Positions 51,519 through 60,272 of a DNA stretch of 64,000 nucleotides are shown here, one piece after another (position 1 is the stretch's first letter; every line of letters begins with the position of its first letter). Below the pieces are notes generated by a model that worked only from the letters and a program-made list of their open reading frames with translations, did no database searches and was not told the origin of the DNA. Origin of the DNA: CAVTBT01 sp963733065 (lineage in GTDB: Bacteria > Actinomycetota > Thermoleophilia > Gaiellales > Gaiellaceae); the NCBI GenBank assembly GCA_963733065.1, contig CAVTBT010000002.1, forward strand, positions 248,001-312,000. Direction: 5' to 3'. A program made the translations under genes and the position numbers.

Positions 51519-52550
51519 ATGGACGGTGCCGATGGGCGGAAGCGCAGTCCGACGATCCTTGACCTAGCTCGGGAGGCCGGCGTGTCCAAGACGACCGTGT
51601 CGCGCGTCCTGAACGACTCGCCCAAGGTGGCTGACGACACCCAGGAGCGGGTGAAGGAGGCGATGAAGGCACTCGGGTTTCGGGTCAACCTGGCGGCGCG
51701 CAGCCTCAGAACGACGCGAAGCGCCCTTGTCGGCCTGCTCGTGCCAACGATCGACAACGAGATCTTCGGGCGTGTCGCGCAGACGTTGACCACGGAGCTG
51801 GCAGGCAGCAGCGTCGGCCTCGTCATCAGCACGTCCAACTGGGACAGCCGCGTCGAGCTCCGTGCCCTTCAGGCACTCGCGTCGCGCGGTGTCGACGCCC
51901 TGGCGCTGTCGCTGGTCAACGATCGTGACCCCGACGTCGTCGAGTTCGTCCGTTCCTTCGACCGTCCGATGGTGCTGCTCGACAGACATGTTCCCGGGCT
52001 CAACGCCGACACCATCGTCACCGACCAGCGCACCGGACTCGTCGCGACGATCACGCACCTGCACGAGCTCGGCCACCGCAGGATCGGGCTCCTTACACTG
52101 CCCAACCGCACACGCACCACCCGCGAGCTCACCGCCAGCTACCGCGCCGCCTGCCGTCGCCTCGGGCTACCCCAGCGACGCGAGATTGCAGACAGCGTCG
52201 ATATGGCCAGCGGATCCGAAGCCGTCGATCGACTGCTCTCCGAGGGGATCCGCGCGATCGTCGTCTGCGCTCCATCGCTCATTCTGGCCGGCGCTCTCGA
52301 CCGAATCGACGCACTCGGTCTCAAGGTGCCAGCCGACGTGTCCATCGTCGGCTACGACGAAAGCCCCGTCGCCTTTGCCAAGCGTCCACGCCTCACCGTG
52401 ATCTCCCGCGACATCGACGAGATCTCTCAGGCGGCGAGTCGGATGATCGTCACGCGCCTCTCAAATCCCGGCCTACCGCCGAGGCTCGAAACGATCCGCA
52501 CCGAGCTTCGAATCCGTGACTCCTCCGGCCCAGCGCCCGTCGCAACATGA
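51519..52550 (+). CDS. LacI family transcriptional repressor
   Basis: 343-residue repressor. N-terminal helix-turn-helix TILDLAREAGVSKTTVSRVL (about 12-31) with hinge region FRVNLAARSLRTTRS, then a sugar-binding periplasmic-like domain (VGLLVPTIDNEIFGRVAQTL, VLLDRHVPGLNADTIVTDQR, SIVGYDESPVAFAKRPRLTV). The effector is likely a sugar or sugar acid of the neighbouring pathway. Its stop overlaps the MR/MLE start (ATGA), so it is co-expressed with the genes it probably controls. Confidence 0.93.
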   Translation: MDGADGRKRSPTILDLAREAGVSKTTVSRVLNDSPKVADDTQERVKEAMKALGFRVNLAARSLRTTRSALVGLLVPTIDNEIFGRVAQTLTTELAGSSVGLVISTSNWDSRVELRALQALASRGVDALALSLVNDRDPDVVEFVRSFDRPMVLLDRHVPGLNADTIVTDQRTGLVATITHLHELGHRRIGLLTLPNRTRTTRELTASYRAACRRLGLPQRREIADSVDMASGSEAVDRLLSEGIRAIVVCAPSLILAGALDRIDALGLKVPADVSIVGYDESPVAFAKRPRLTVISRDIDEISQAASRMIVTRLSNPGLPPRLETIRTELRIRDSSGPAPVAT

Positions 52551-53704
52551 GCGCCGAACCGATGGCAGAGTCCCGGACCGAGCGGGGCGCGCCGGATCTG
52601 ATCGAGTCCGTCGATTGCTACGACTGCGTGCTGCCACTTCCCCGGCCGCTCCAGGTCGGCGATGCGCTCGTGAGCTCCCGGTCGTATGTCGTCGTGCGGC
52701 TGCGAGCCAGCTCCGGGCTCGAGGGTCACGGCTACGCCTTCGGGCGTGGGCTCCCGATCGCCGCGATCATCCGCGAAGCCCTCGCTCCGCTGCTGGTCGG
52801 CGCCGACGCACGGTTTCCGGAGCGGATCCGCCCCGCACTCACCGGCGCGTACTGGCCATATTCGGAGCAGGGACTGTTTCCCGCCGCCAGCAGCGCCCTC
52901 GACCTGGCGCTGTGGGACCTGATCGGGAAACGGGCGGGACTCCCGGTGGCGGATCTCCTCGGTCGGCGCGATACCAGAGTCGACGCCTGTCTCGTGGGCG
53001 GCTACAGCGTCCTCGGCGCCGACGGTCTGGCCGAGCTCGAGGCGGAGGCTGCCGGCTTTGCAGCTCTCGGCGCCCGCGCCGTCAAGCTGACCATCGGGGG
53101 CCGGCCCTCCGCCCAGGACGCTCAGCGCGTAGCCGTCGTTCGCAGCGCCGCCGGTGACGATTGCCTGGTCGTGGCTGACGCGTTTCGCTCATTCCGGAGC
53201 CTCGACGACGCCCTCGGCCGTCTCCACGCACTCGAGCCGTACGGCCTGTCGTACGTGGAGGACCCGTTTTCCGAATCGCTCGCGCCGCTTGTCGCCGAGC
53301 TTCGTCGCCGCAGCGGCATGCCGATCGGACTGGGCGAGACGCTCTCGGGACACCGGGCCTTCCGTGCGCTAATTGGCGCCGGGTGCGTGGACGTCGTTCG
53401 CTGTGACGCGACGGTCATCGGCGGCGTCCGCGAACTCATGGCGACGGCTGCGCTCGCGTCCGCGCACGGTCTCAGCGTGTCGACCCACGTCCACCCGGAC
53501 GTCCACGTGCATTTCGCGGCGGCGCTGCCGAACATGCACCCTGCAGGGCTCGAGGTGATGCTCCCAGCTTCGGGACTCGACTCCTTCCACTTGCTGCTTC
53601 GCACCGGACTGGAGTTGCAAGAAGGGAAGGTCGAGGTGCCCGATCGCCCGGGCTTCGGCCTCGACTTCGACTGGGACGCCGTCGAGGAGCACGCGCGTGG
53701 CTGA
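52547..53704 (+). CDS. Mandelate racemase/muconate lactonizing enzyme family protein (1)
   Basis: 385-residue enolase-superfamily enzyme. Metal ligands: Asp in LVVADAFRS (about 207), Glu in SYVEDPFSES (about 233) and Glu in IGLGETLSG (about 256). A catalytic Lys lies in AVKLTIGG and the C-terminal base pair in STHVHPDVHVH (about 309). This is the pattern of acid-sugar dehydratases or racemases. Full length, ATGA overlap with lacI. The downstream gene starts before its stop (8-base overlap), so this is a dense operon. Substrate not deducible from motifs alone. Confidence 0.9.
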   Translation: MSAEPMAESRTERGAPDLIESVDCYDCVLPLPRPLQVGDALVSSRSYVVVRLRASSGLEGHGYAFGRGLPIAAIIREALAPLLVGADARFPERIRPALTGAYWPYSEQGLFPAASSALDLALWDLIGKRAGLPVADLLGRRDTRVDACLVGGYSVLGADGLAELEAEAAGFAALGARAVKLTIGGRPSAQDAQRVAVVRSAAGDDCLVVADAFRSFRSLDDALGRLHALEPYGLSYVEDPFSESLAPLVAELRRRSGMPIGLGETLSGHRAFRALIGAGCVDVVRCDATVIGGVRELMATAALASAHGLSVSTHVHPDVHVHFAAALPNMHPAGLEVMLPASGLDSFHLLLRTGLELQEGKVEVPDRPGFGLDFDWDAVEEHARG

Positions 53705-54500
53705 GCCGTGGCGCGGAGCGCCCGATTACGACGCTCGCCTCGAGGACGCCGGCACGGCGTCCGGCCCATTTTCGTTTCCCTGGGACGCGCCCCTGGTGCC
53801 GCCGTTTCCGATCCGCTTCCGGGACGTGTCGATCCTGACCCTGTGCTATCGGACGCACCCGGAGGCAATCGGTCGGCTCCTGCCGCCTCCCCTCGAGAGC
53901 ATCGGGGACATCGTGATCGTCCACGTCTACCGCATGCCTGACGTGGACTTCATCGGCCAGGCTCACGAATGCAACGTCATGGCGGGAGCGGCCTTCGGTC
54001 ACGGCGACGAGCGGGTCACGGGCGGCTACTCGACTGCCCTCTACCTCGACTCTGACGCTGGCATCGCCCACGGCCGCGAGGTTCACGGTCAACCGAAGAA
54101 GCTCGCCCGCCTGTCACTCGAAACCCGGGGCGATCTGATCGTAGGCGAGGTCGTGCGGAACGAGATCTCGATCCTGACAGGCACGCTGCCCTACAAGCAG
54201 CGTCCGGTGGACCCGGCGGCGCTGCGCCGCCACTTCGACTTCACCGAGAACATCAATTACAAGGTCATCCCGCACATCGATGGCAACCCGGCGATACGGC
54301 AGCTAACCGCCCGACGGCTGGGGGAGCTCACGATCCACGAGTGCTGGACGGGGCCATGCACTGTCGAACTGCGGCCGAACGCCCAGGCCCCTGTCTGGAT
54401 GCTGCCCGTCGTCGAGCCGCTCGACGGCTTCTTCTGGAAGGCCGACTTCACGCTCGTTGCCGGTCGCGTGCTTCACGACTACCTGGCGGTCGGGGGATGA
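53697..54500 (+). CDS. Acetoacetate decarboxylase family protein
   Basis: 267-residue protein of the ADC-like superfamily. The Schiff-base segment is AHGREVHGQPKKLARLSLET (about 122-141), where the first Lys of PKK matches the catalytic Lys of acetoacetate decarboxylase. The C-terminal ELRPNAQAPVWMLPVVEPLD is also typical. Relatives in catabolic clusters decarboxylate 2-oxo or 3-oxo acids or act as hydratases/aldolases. GTG start within the MR/MLE gene; its stop overlaps the dehydrogenase ATG. Confidence 0.88.
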   Translation: MAEPWRGAPDYDARLEDAGTASGPFSFPWDAPLVPPFPIRFRDVSILTLCYRTHPEAIGRLLPPPLESIGDIVIVHVYRMPDVDFIGQAHECNVMAGAAFGHGDERVTGGYSTALYLDSDAGIAHGREVHGQPKKLARLSLETRGDLIVGEVVRNEISILTGTLPYKQRPVDPAALRRHFDFTENINYKVIPHIDGNPAIRQLTARRLGELTIHECWTGPCTVELRPNAQAPVWMLPVVEPLDGFFWKADFTLVAGRVLHDYLAVGG

Positions 54501-55459
54501 ACGGTCGCCTCGTCGTGTTCGACGCAGGATTCGGTGACGTCGCGCTCGAGGCCGCCGCGGCGGCTCCATACGGTGTCGAGGTCAGCGAGGCCGAAGCGGA
54601 CTCGAACCTCCTCGACGCCGGCCGAGGGGCAGACGGCGTGCTCGTCCGATACAGCCCGGTAACGGCGAACCACATTGAACGCTCGGGGTGGCGTGTGATC
54701 GGTCGCTACGGAGTCGGCGTCGACAATGTCGACCTGGATGCTGCGACGAAGCACGGCACCGCCGTCGTCAATGTTCCCGACTACTGCGTCGAGGAGGTCG
54801 CCTCCCATGCGGCGGCGTTGATCCTCGGCGGATGGCGCAAGCTCGACCGGTCGCGGCGGCTCATCGACGAAGGTCGCTGGGAGGACTGGACCGCGCTCCA
54901 GCCCATGCTTCCGCTGTCGGAATGCACGCTCGGCTTGGTCGGCGTCGGCCGGATCGGCGCCGAGGTCGTGCGCATGTGCTCGCCGTTCTTCGGCCGCATC
55001 ATCGCCTTCGATCCCGCAGGAACGCCGCCCGGTGTCGAACAGGCGCCACTCGACGAGCTCTTCGCCAACGCGGACGTTGTGTCGCTCCATTGCCCGCTGA
55101 ACTCGGCGACGGCGAACATCGTCGATGCGGCTCGGCTCGCGTCGATGAAGCGTCACGCGTTGCTCGTGAACGTCTCGCGCGGCGGGCTCGTCGACCCGGC
55201 CGCCCTCGCACGCGCCCTGCGGGCCGGCCGGCCCGGGGGAGCCGCACTGGACGTTCTGACGAAGGAACCACCCGACCCGGGCGATCCGCTGCTCGCCACG
55301 CCCAACCTGATCCTCACGAACCACGTCGCGTGGTTGTCCGACGCGTCGATCGGCCGGCTTCGGTCGCTCGTGGCAGAGCGCTGCGCAGCGGTCCTCGCAG
55401 GCCACCCCGTGGCGACGGTCGTCAATGCCGACGCTCTCAGCGAGCTCGCAACCAGATGA
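54497..55459 (+). CDS. D-2-hydroxyacid dehydrogenase (NAD-dependent)
   Basis: 320-residue dehydrogenase. The NAD-binding loop is LGLVGVGRIGAEVVRM (about 143). Catalytic Arg in LVNVSRGGLVD (about 223), Glu in VLTKEPPDP (about 252) and His in TNHVAWLSD (about 275) are all present. GRYGVGVDNVDLDAA and SLHCPLNSAT are further family blocks. Interconverts a 2-hydroxy acid (for example glycerate-like) and a 2-oxo acid. ATGA overlap on both sides places it in the lacI operon. Confidence 0.93.
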   Translation: MNGRLVVFDAGFGDVALEAAAAAPYGVEVSEAEADSNLLDAGRGADGVLVRYSPVTANHIERSGWRVIGRYGVGVDNVDLDAATKHGTAVVNVPDYCVEEVASHAAALILGGWRKLDRSRRLIDEGRWEDWTALQPMLPLSECTLGLVGVGRIGAEVVRMCSPFFGRIIAFDPAGTPPGVEQAPLDELFANADVVSLHCPLNSATANIVDAARLASMKRHALLVNVSRGGLVDPAALARALRAGRPGGAALDVLTKEPPDPGDPLLATPNLILTNHVAWLSDASIGRLRSLVAERCAAVLAGHPVATVVNADALSELATR

Positions 55460-56253
55460 CCGACCTCTTCGACCTGACGGACCGCGTCGCCGTTGTGACC
55501 GGCGCCGGCGGTGGTCTCGGAACGGCCATCTGCGCTGGTCTGGCCGCCCACGGCTCGGATGTCGCGTTGCTCGATGTGAATGCAGAGACGCTCGCCGGCT
55601 CGGCCGCTGGAGTCGAGGCGACTGGTAGGCGTGCCCTCCCGCTGGAGGTCGACGCCTCCTCCGAGAGCGCTGTCGCCGAGGCCTTCGTGGAGATCGACAG
55701 CGAGCTCGGCCGTGTCGACATCCTGGTCAACCTCGCTTACACGCCTGTCTTCGGGACGCCTGAGGAACTGACGCTCGCCGACTGGGAGCAGGCGATGCGC
55801 ATCAACCTGACGAGCTACTTCCTCTGCGCACAGCACGCAGGACGGCGCATGATCGCTGCCGGCCGCGGCGGGAGCATCGTGAACATGTGCTCGATCGGGG
55901 GAACCTCGGCGATCGGCCGTGGATCGTTTCCCTACAGCGTGGGCAAAGGCGCGATCGTGATGCTGACGAAGGAACTTGCGCTCGAGTGGGCCCGCCACCA
56001 GATCCGCGTCAACGCAATTCAGCCCTGTCAGTTCCTGACGCCCGGATTGAAGGTGCGGCTCGACGACCCGGCACTCGGACCGATCCGCGAGAAGTTCCTC
56101 TCCGGGATCCCGCTGAACCGCCTGGGCGAGCCGCATGAGATGGTCGGCCCCGTGTTGTTCCTCGCTTCGGACGCCTCCTCCATGGTTACGGGTGTCCTGC
56201 TGCCGGTCGACGGCGGAAACCTCGCCATGAATGCCGGCGGGACGAAGGCGTAA
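55456..56253 (+). CDS. Short-chain dehydrogenase/reductase (1)
   Basis: 265-residue classical SDR. NAD-binding VVTGAGGGLGTAICAG (about 14), Asp37-type acidic residue in ALLDVN favouring NAD over NADP, NLAYTPV in place of the usual NNAG (NLAY), Ser in CSIGGTSAIG and the catalytic pair in YSVGKGAIVM. The C-terminus has MVTGVLLPVDGGNL. Probably oxidises a sugar hydroxyl in the pathway. Overlaps the previous gene and is followed by the epimerase after five bases. Confidence 0.92.
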   Translation: MTDLFDLTDRVAVVTGAGGGLGTAICAGLAAHGSDVALLDVNAETLAGSAAGVEATGRRALPLEVDASSESAVAEAFVEIDSELGRVDILVNLAYTPVFGTPEELTLADWEQAMRINLTSYFLCAQHAGRRMIAAGRGGSIVNMCSIGGTSAIGRGSFPYSVGKGAIVMLTKELALEWARHQIRVNAIQPCQFLTPGLKVRLDDPALGPIREKFLSGIPLNRLGEPHEMVGPVLFLASDASSMVTGVLLPVDGGNLAMNAGGTKA

Positions 56254-56258
56254 CCGCG

Positions 56259-57245
56259 ATGCGTGTGCTCATCCTCGGCGGCACGCGGTTTCTCGGCCGG
56301 AGCGTGACACGCATGCTGCTGGAGCGGGGCGCCGACGTCACGCACCTCCACCGCGGTGTGACAGGCGAGTCGGACGAGGGTGTGGCCACCGTGATCGGAG
56401 ATCGCTCGCAGCCGGACGGCCTGGCCGGCCTCGCCGAGAGTCGCTTCGACGCCGTCCTGGACATGTCGGCGTACTTCTCGGACTGGACACGATCTTCGGC
56501 TGAGGCGCTGACCGACCAGGTCTCGCACTACGTCTTCGTCTCCAGCGGTGCCGTGTACCGCCCCTCGGCGGAGCTTCCCTGGCCGGAGACGACGCCGTAC
56601 GGGCCCGTCCCGATCTGGGGCCGGTACGGCGAGGAAAAGGTCGCATCCGAGCAGCTGCTCTGGGCAGCCCGCCAGGAAGGACGCTACGGCGTCACCGCCT
56701 TCCGCTTCCCGTTCATCCTCGGCCCGGCCAACTTCGCCGACCGGGAGTCATTCGTGTTCTCACGACTTGAGGCCGGTCGCCCGATCCTGATTCCAGGGCA
56801 AGGCGACGCCGTGAATCAGTTCGTCTACGTCGAGGATGCCGCGCGGGCCCTCGTCGCCGCGCTCGAGCGGCCGGACGTCGCTGACGGCCAGGCGTACAAC
56901 TGCACCTACGAGCGAGGCATCACGAACCGAGGCTGGGTCGAGCTATGCGCCGACGTCGCCGGGCGGGAGGCCATGATCGTCCCGGTCGACGTCGACGCCG
57001 TCGGAGCAGCGTCCGACGTCGTCGATCTGACGGACATCGTCTTCCCGTACCCCGACGAGCACTACCTCCTCGACGGCACGAAGCTGACTCGAGAGCTCGG
57101 TGTCGAGATGACGACCGGGAATCGCCGGATGCTCGAGGAGTTCGCAGCCTGGTGGGAGTCCGCGCCCGACCACGCGCCGCGGAGCTACGCGCGAGAGGAC
57201 AAGGCGCTCGACAGCCTCGCTCTCACGACCGTCGGCGACACGTAG
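56259..57245 (+). CDS. NAD-dependent epimerase/dehydratase family protein
   Basis: 328-residue extended SDR. N-terminal MRVLILGGTRFLGRSVTRML, Ser in VFVSSGAVYRPSA, and the catalytic Tyr/Lys in RYGEEKVASEQ (about 127). The C-terminal part (ALERPDVADGQAYNCTYERG, then FPYPDEHYLLDGTKLTREL) is like the sugar-epimerase/reductase or RNA-binding-like SDRs. It ends the plus-strand operon, 10 bases before the convergent stop of the second MR/MLE gene. Acts on a sugar or sugar acid by context. Confidence 0.9.
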   Translation: MRVLILGGTRFLGRSVTRMLLERGADVTHLHRGVTGESDEGVATVIGDRSQPDGLAGLAESRFDAVLDMSAYFSDWTRSSAEALTDQVSHYVFVSSGAVYRPSAELPWPETTPYGPVPIWGRYGEEKVASEQLLWAARQEGRYGVTAFRFPFILGPANFADRESFVFSRLEAGRPILIPGQGDAVNQFVYVEDAARALVAALERPDVADGQAYNCTYERGITNRGWVELCADVAGREAMIVPVDVDAVGAASDVVDLTDIVFPYPDEHYLLDGTKLTRELGVEMTTGNRRMLEEFAAWWESAPDHAPRSYAREDKALDSLALTTVGDT

Positions 57246-57255
57246 GCCGCGGCCA

Positions 57256-58449
57256 CTACCCGCTCGATCTCACCCTCGTCCCCGGTCCTTCGAGGAACTC
57301 ACGCCGCAGCTCGACTCCATGCCCCGGCTCTTCGAGTGGTGAGATCGCCCCGTCGGCCAGCGGTGGGAGCTGATGCGCCACGTCGAGGTACCAGCCGTAG
57401 TAGTACGCGCGGACGACCTCCTGGATGAGCGCGTTCTCCAGCGACACACAAAGGTGGACGCCGACCGAGAGGTTCACGGGGCCGGTGCAGTCGTGCGGTG
57501 TGAACGGTCGCTGGTAGAGCCCCGCGAGATCCGCCACACGACGAGTCTCGGTGACGCCCCCGACCCAGGACGGGTCGGCCATCACGATGTCGACGGCGCC
57601 TCGGTCAAGGAGCTCCCGGAACGGGAACCGGCTGCCGAGGGTCTCGCTGGCAACGATCGGGATCGCGGTCGATCGTGCCAGATCGGCCACTGCGGCAGGG
57701 TTGTCCATCCGTATCGGATCCTCGATCCACAGTGGGTCGAACCCCGCCGCCGCCTGCGCGATCCGCTTGGCGGCGGGCAAGCTCCACCTGCCGTGCAGCT
57801 CGAGCGCCACGGCCATCTCGGAGCCGACACGTTCTCTGATGGCACGAAACGGTTCGAGCCCAGCGTGCAAACCCCGATCGGAGATGGAGATGCCGCCGTC
57901 CTCGTCCGTGTGAACGTCGAACGGCCAGATCTTCATCGCCGAGATGCCCATCGCCAGCAGCTCCTGGGCGAGAGCGCCCGCGTCGTCGTGAAAGGCGCGT
58001 AGATCCTCGTACGCGCGCCCCTCGCGGACTTCGCCGTACAGCCGGTCATCGGGCAGCGCGGCTGCGCGCCCGTACTCGGGCCCGGCACACGTGTTGTACA
58101 CGGGGATGGCCGCCCGTGTCCGGCCCCCGAGCAGCCGATAGAGGGGCAAACCGGTTTGCTTCCCGAGCAGATCCCAGAGCGCGATGTCGATGGCCGATGC
58201 TCCCCGCGCCTCCGCGCCGATGCCGCTGCGGCCCCACTGCCGGTGCAGCGCCGACCAGTGGCGCTGGATGGCGCCTGCGTCCTCGCCGAGCAGGTACGGG
58301 GCAATGGTCTCGTGCAGGTACGCGCTGACCGTCTCGGAGCTGAAGAAGGTCTCGCCGAGACCGACCAGCCCGTCGTCGGTCTCGATGAGCACCCACGTGA
58401 GGTTCGGCAGCCAGTCGGCCTGGACCGTCGAGACCCGGGAGATCCTCAC
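57256..58449 (-). CDS. Mandelate racemase/muconate lactonizing enzyme family protein (2)
   Basis: 397-residue enolase-superfamily enzyme of a different subgroup from the one at 52.5 kb. Active-site segments: SAMKIWPFDVHTDEDGG (about 170-185), VALELHGRWSLP with Glu and His where others have Asp and Asn, LWIEDPIRMDN, PIVASETLGSR and FTPHDCTGPVN. The capping domain has GEDAGAIQRHWSALHRQWG. The KIWPFD pattern is seen in sugar-acid dehydratases. GTG start overlapping the PhyH stop (GTGA); last gene of the minus-strand operon. Confidence 0.9.
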   Translation of the reverse strand: MRISRVSTVQADWLPNLTWVLIETDDGLVGLGETFFSSETVSAYLHETIAPYLLGEDAGAIQRHWSALHRQWGRSGIGAEARGASAIDIALWDLLGKQTGLPLYRLLGGRTRAAIPVYNTCAGPEYGRAAALPDDRLYGEVREGRAYEDLRAFHDDAGALAQELLAMGISAMKIWPFDVHTDEDGGISISDRGLHAGLEPFRAIRERVGSEMAVALELHGRWSLPAAKRIAQAAAGFDPLWIEDPIRMDNPAAVADLARSTAIPIVASETLGSRFPFRELLDRGAVDIVMADPSWVGGVTETRRVADLAGLYQRPFTPHDCTGPVNLSVGVHLCVSLENALIQEVVRAYYYGWYLDVAHQLPPLADGAISPLEEPGHGVELRREFLEGPGTRVRSSG

Positions 58450-59267
58450 GAGAAGATGACGGGGCAGACCTCCGGGTCGTCGATGTGACCCATGTAGGCG
58501 CGCTCCTCCTCGCTGAGGGCCGTCATGTCGGCCTGCTCGGACCGATCGGTGCGCAGGTGGATCGCGAAGCTGCGTCGCGGCTCTGACGCAGTGTTCGGCC
58601 CGCTGCCGTGATAGGTGAGCCGGTGATGGAAGCTCGCACCGCCGGCCGGCAGCACGGCAGCCACCTCCGTCCAGCGCTCGCCGGCCGGAACGTCGATCTC
58701 CTCCCGCTGGCGGTCGGTGTCCTCGGCGTAGAAGTCGCCGGGCAGCAGCCCCCACCGGTGCGATCCCGGGACAAAGCGCATCGGCCCGGAGTCCGGTGTG
58801 ACGTCACTCACGGCCAGCCAGCACGTGAACACCTCGCTGTCCGGTGTCCACCAGCGAAGCCAGTACTGCTGATCCTGGTGCCAGCCGACGTTGCCGGCCG
58901 CAGTCCCGCTGGCCGGCTTGAACAGCAGCTGCACCGCCCACACCTGGATCCATGAGGCACCAGTGAGCTCCGCTGCCGCCTGCCCGATCTCCGGCTGTGA
59001 GATCAGCTCGAGGATGTGACGACTGGACAACTGCGGCTGATCGATCTTGCGGAGACGCCGCTCGTCGTCGCCGGGGTTCCATTTGCGCATCTGCGGCGCT
59101 CGGCCCGTCTCGTAGTCGCCTGCGATCACGGCGTCCATGTGGGGAACCACGTCGTGGACGAGCTGCGGATCCACCAGCGTGGGACCCACGAGGAACCCAT
59201 CCTCCTCGAACTTGGCCCGCGCCAGTGTCGGCAGCTCGGCGTCGGCGGGGATGTGGTCGATCGCCAT
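58446..59267 (-). CDS. Phytanoyl-CoA dioxygenase (PhyH) family oxygenase
   Basis: 273-residue Fe(II)/2-oxoglutarate oxygenase. The facial triad is His-x-Asp in VGWHQDQQYWLRWW (about 127) and a distal His in RLTYHGSGPNTA (about 218). The 2-oxoglutarate Arg is in EPRRSFAIHLRTD. SGPMRFVPGSHRWGLLPGDF is typical of bacterial PhyH. It hydroxylates or demethylates a small substrate; placed between the 2-oxoacid dehydrogenase genes and the second MR/MLE gene it may open a methylated or unusual sugar acid. Substrate unknown. Confidence 0.9.
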   Translation of the reverse strand: MAIDHIPADAELPTLARAKFEEDGFLVGPTLVDPQLVHDVVPHMDAVIAGDYETGRAPQMRKWNPGDDERRLRKIDQPQLSSRHILELISQPEIGQAAAELTGASWIQVWAVQLLFKPASGTAAGNVGWHQDQQYWLRWWTPDSEVFTCWLAVSDVTPDSGPMRFVPGSHRWGLLPGDFYAEDTDRQREEIDVPAGERWTEVAAVLPAGGASFHHRLTYHGSGPNTASEPRRSFAIHLRTDRSEQADMTALSEEERAYMGHIDDPEVCPVIFS

Positions 59268-59282
59268 GTCTGTCTCCGTTCG

Positions 59283-60272
59283 CTAGTGCTCGGATGCCGG
59301 CCACTGCTCGAGCGACCGCCGGACCGCGGCCGCGATGTCCTCGGCCTGCGGAATCTGCGCCTCGATGAGAGGCGGGCTGTGGGGAACGGGCGCGTGCGGA
59401 GCAGTCACCCGGGCGATCGGCGCGTCGAGGTAGGCGAAGACCGCTTCCTGGATCGATGCCGCGATCTCAGAGGCGACGCTCACGTACCTCGGCTCCTCGG
59501 TCGCGACGATGAGTCGGCCGGTGCGACGCACGGATTCCTCGATGAGCTCGAGATCGAGGGGGAACACCGTGCGCAGGTCGATCACCTCGGCATCGATTCC
59601 CTCCGCGACCAGCTCCTCCGCGGCCTTGAGGGCCTTGCCGACGACGATCCCGTAGCTCACGATCGTCGCGTCGCGACCCGAACGCCGAACCACGCCGCGG
59701 CCGAGCGGGACGATGTCGTCCGCACCGCCGACCTCCCCGCGCAGCCCGGTCAGTCGTTTGTGCATGAGGAAGACGACAGGATCGTCGGCTCGCAGCGCCG
59801 ACTTGAGGATCGCCTTCGTGTCCGCGGGTGTCGACGGCATGACGACCGCCAGGCCCGGCGTGTGCGCGAAGATGGCTTCCAGGCTGTTGTTGTGCTGCGC
59901 GGCGTACAGCGCCGTTCCGGCTGAGGCGCGGATGACGAGCGGCACCGGCTTTCCCCAGAGATAGCGGATCTTCGCCGCCTGGTTGACGATCTCGTCCATG
60001 GCGCCGAGTGCGAAGTCGATGAAGTTGAGGTCGACCACCGGACGCATGCCGTTCAGCGCGGCGCCGACGCCGGCCGCGATCATGGCGGCCTCCGAGATCG
60101 GTGCGTCGAGCACCCGCTTCTCACCGAACTCAGGCCCCAGACCTTTGACCTGAGCGAAGTGTCCACCGCGCTGGAACAGATCGGTTCCCAGCACGAAGAT
60201 CCGCTCGTCGCGCGTCATCTCCTCGCGAAGGCCGTCGGCGAACGCCTGCCCGACTGTCATTGGGGCGCTCAT
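59283..60272 (-). CDS. 2-oxoacid dehydrogenase E1 component, beta subunit
   Basis: 329-residue beta subunit of a pyruvate/acetoin/branched-chain-type dehydrogenase. DERIFVLGTDLFQRGGHF, LDAPISEAAMIAAGVGAALN, NFIDFALGAMDEIVNQAAK and MPSTPADTKAILKSALRADD are the usual blocks; the C-terminal half has EVIDLRTVFPLDLELIEESV. ATG 60272 overlaps the natural alpha stop (ATGA). Because of a frameshift in the alpha gene the beta frame is continuous with it, giving an apparent 677-aa fusion in the raw sequence. Confidence 0.9.
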   Translation of the reverse strand: MSAPMTVGQAFADGLREEMTRDERIFVLGTDLFQRGGHFAQVKGLGPEFGEKRVLDAPISEAAMIAAGVGAALNGMRPVVDLNFIDFALGAMDEIVNQAAKIRYLWGKPVPLVIRASAGTALYAAQHNNSLEAIFAHTPGLAVVMPSTPADTKAILKSALRADDPVVFLMHKRLTGLRGEVGGADDIVPLGRGVVRRSGRDATIVSYGIVVGKALKAAEELVAEGIDAEVIDLRTVFPLDLELIEESVRRTGRLIVATEEPRYVSVASEIAASIQEAVFAYLDAPIARVTAPHAPVPHSPPLIEAQIPQAEDIAAAVRRSLEQWPASEH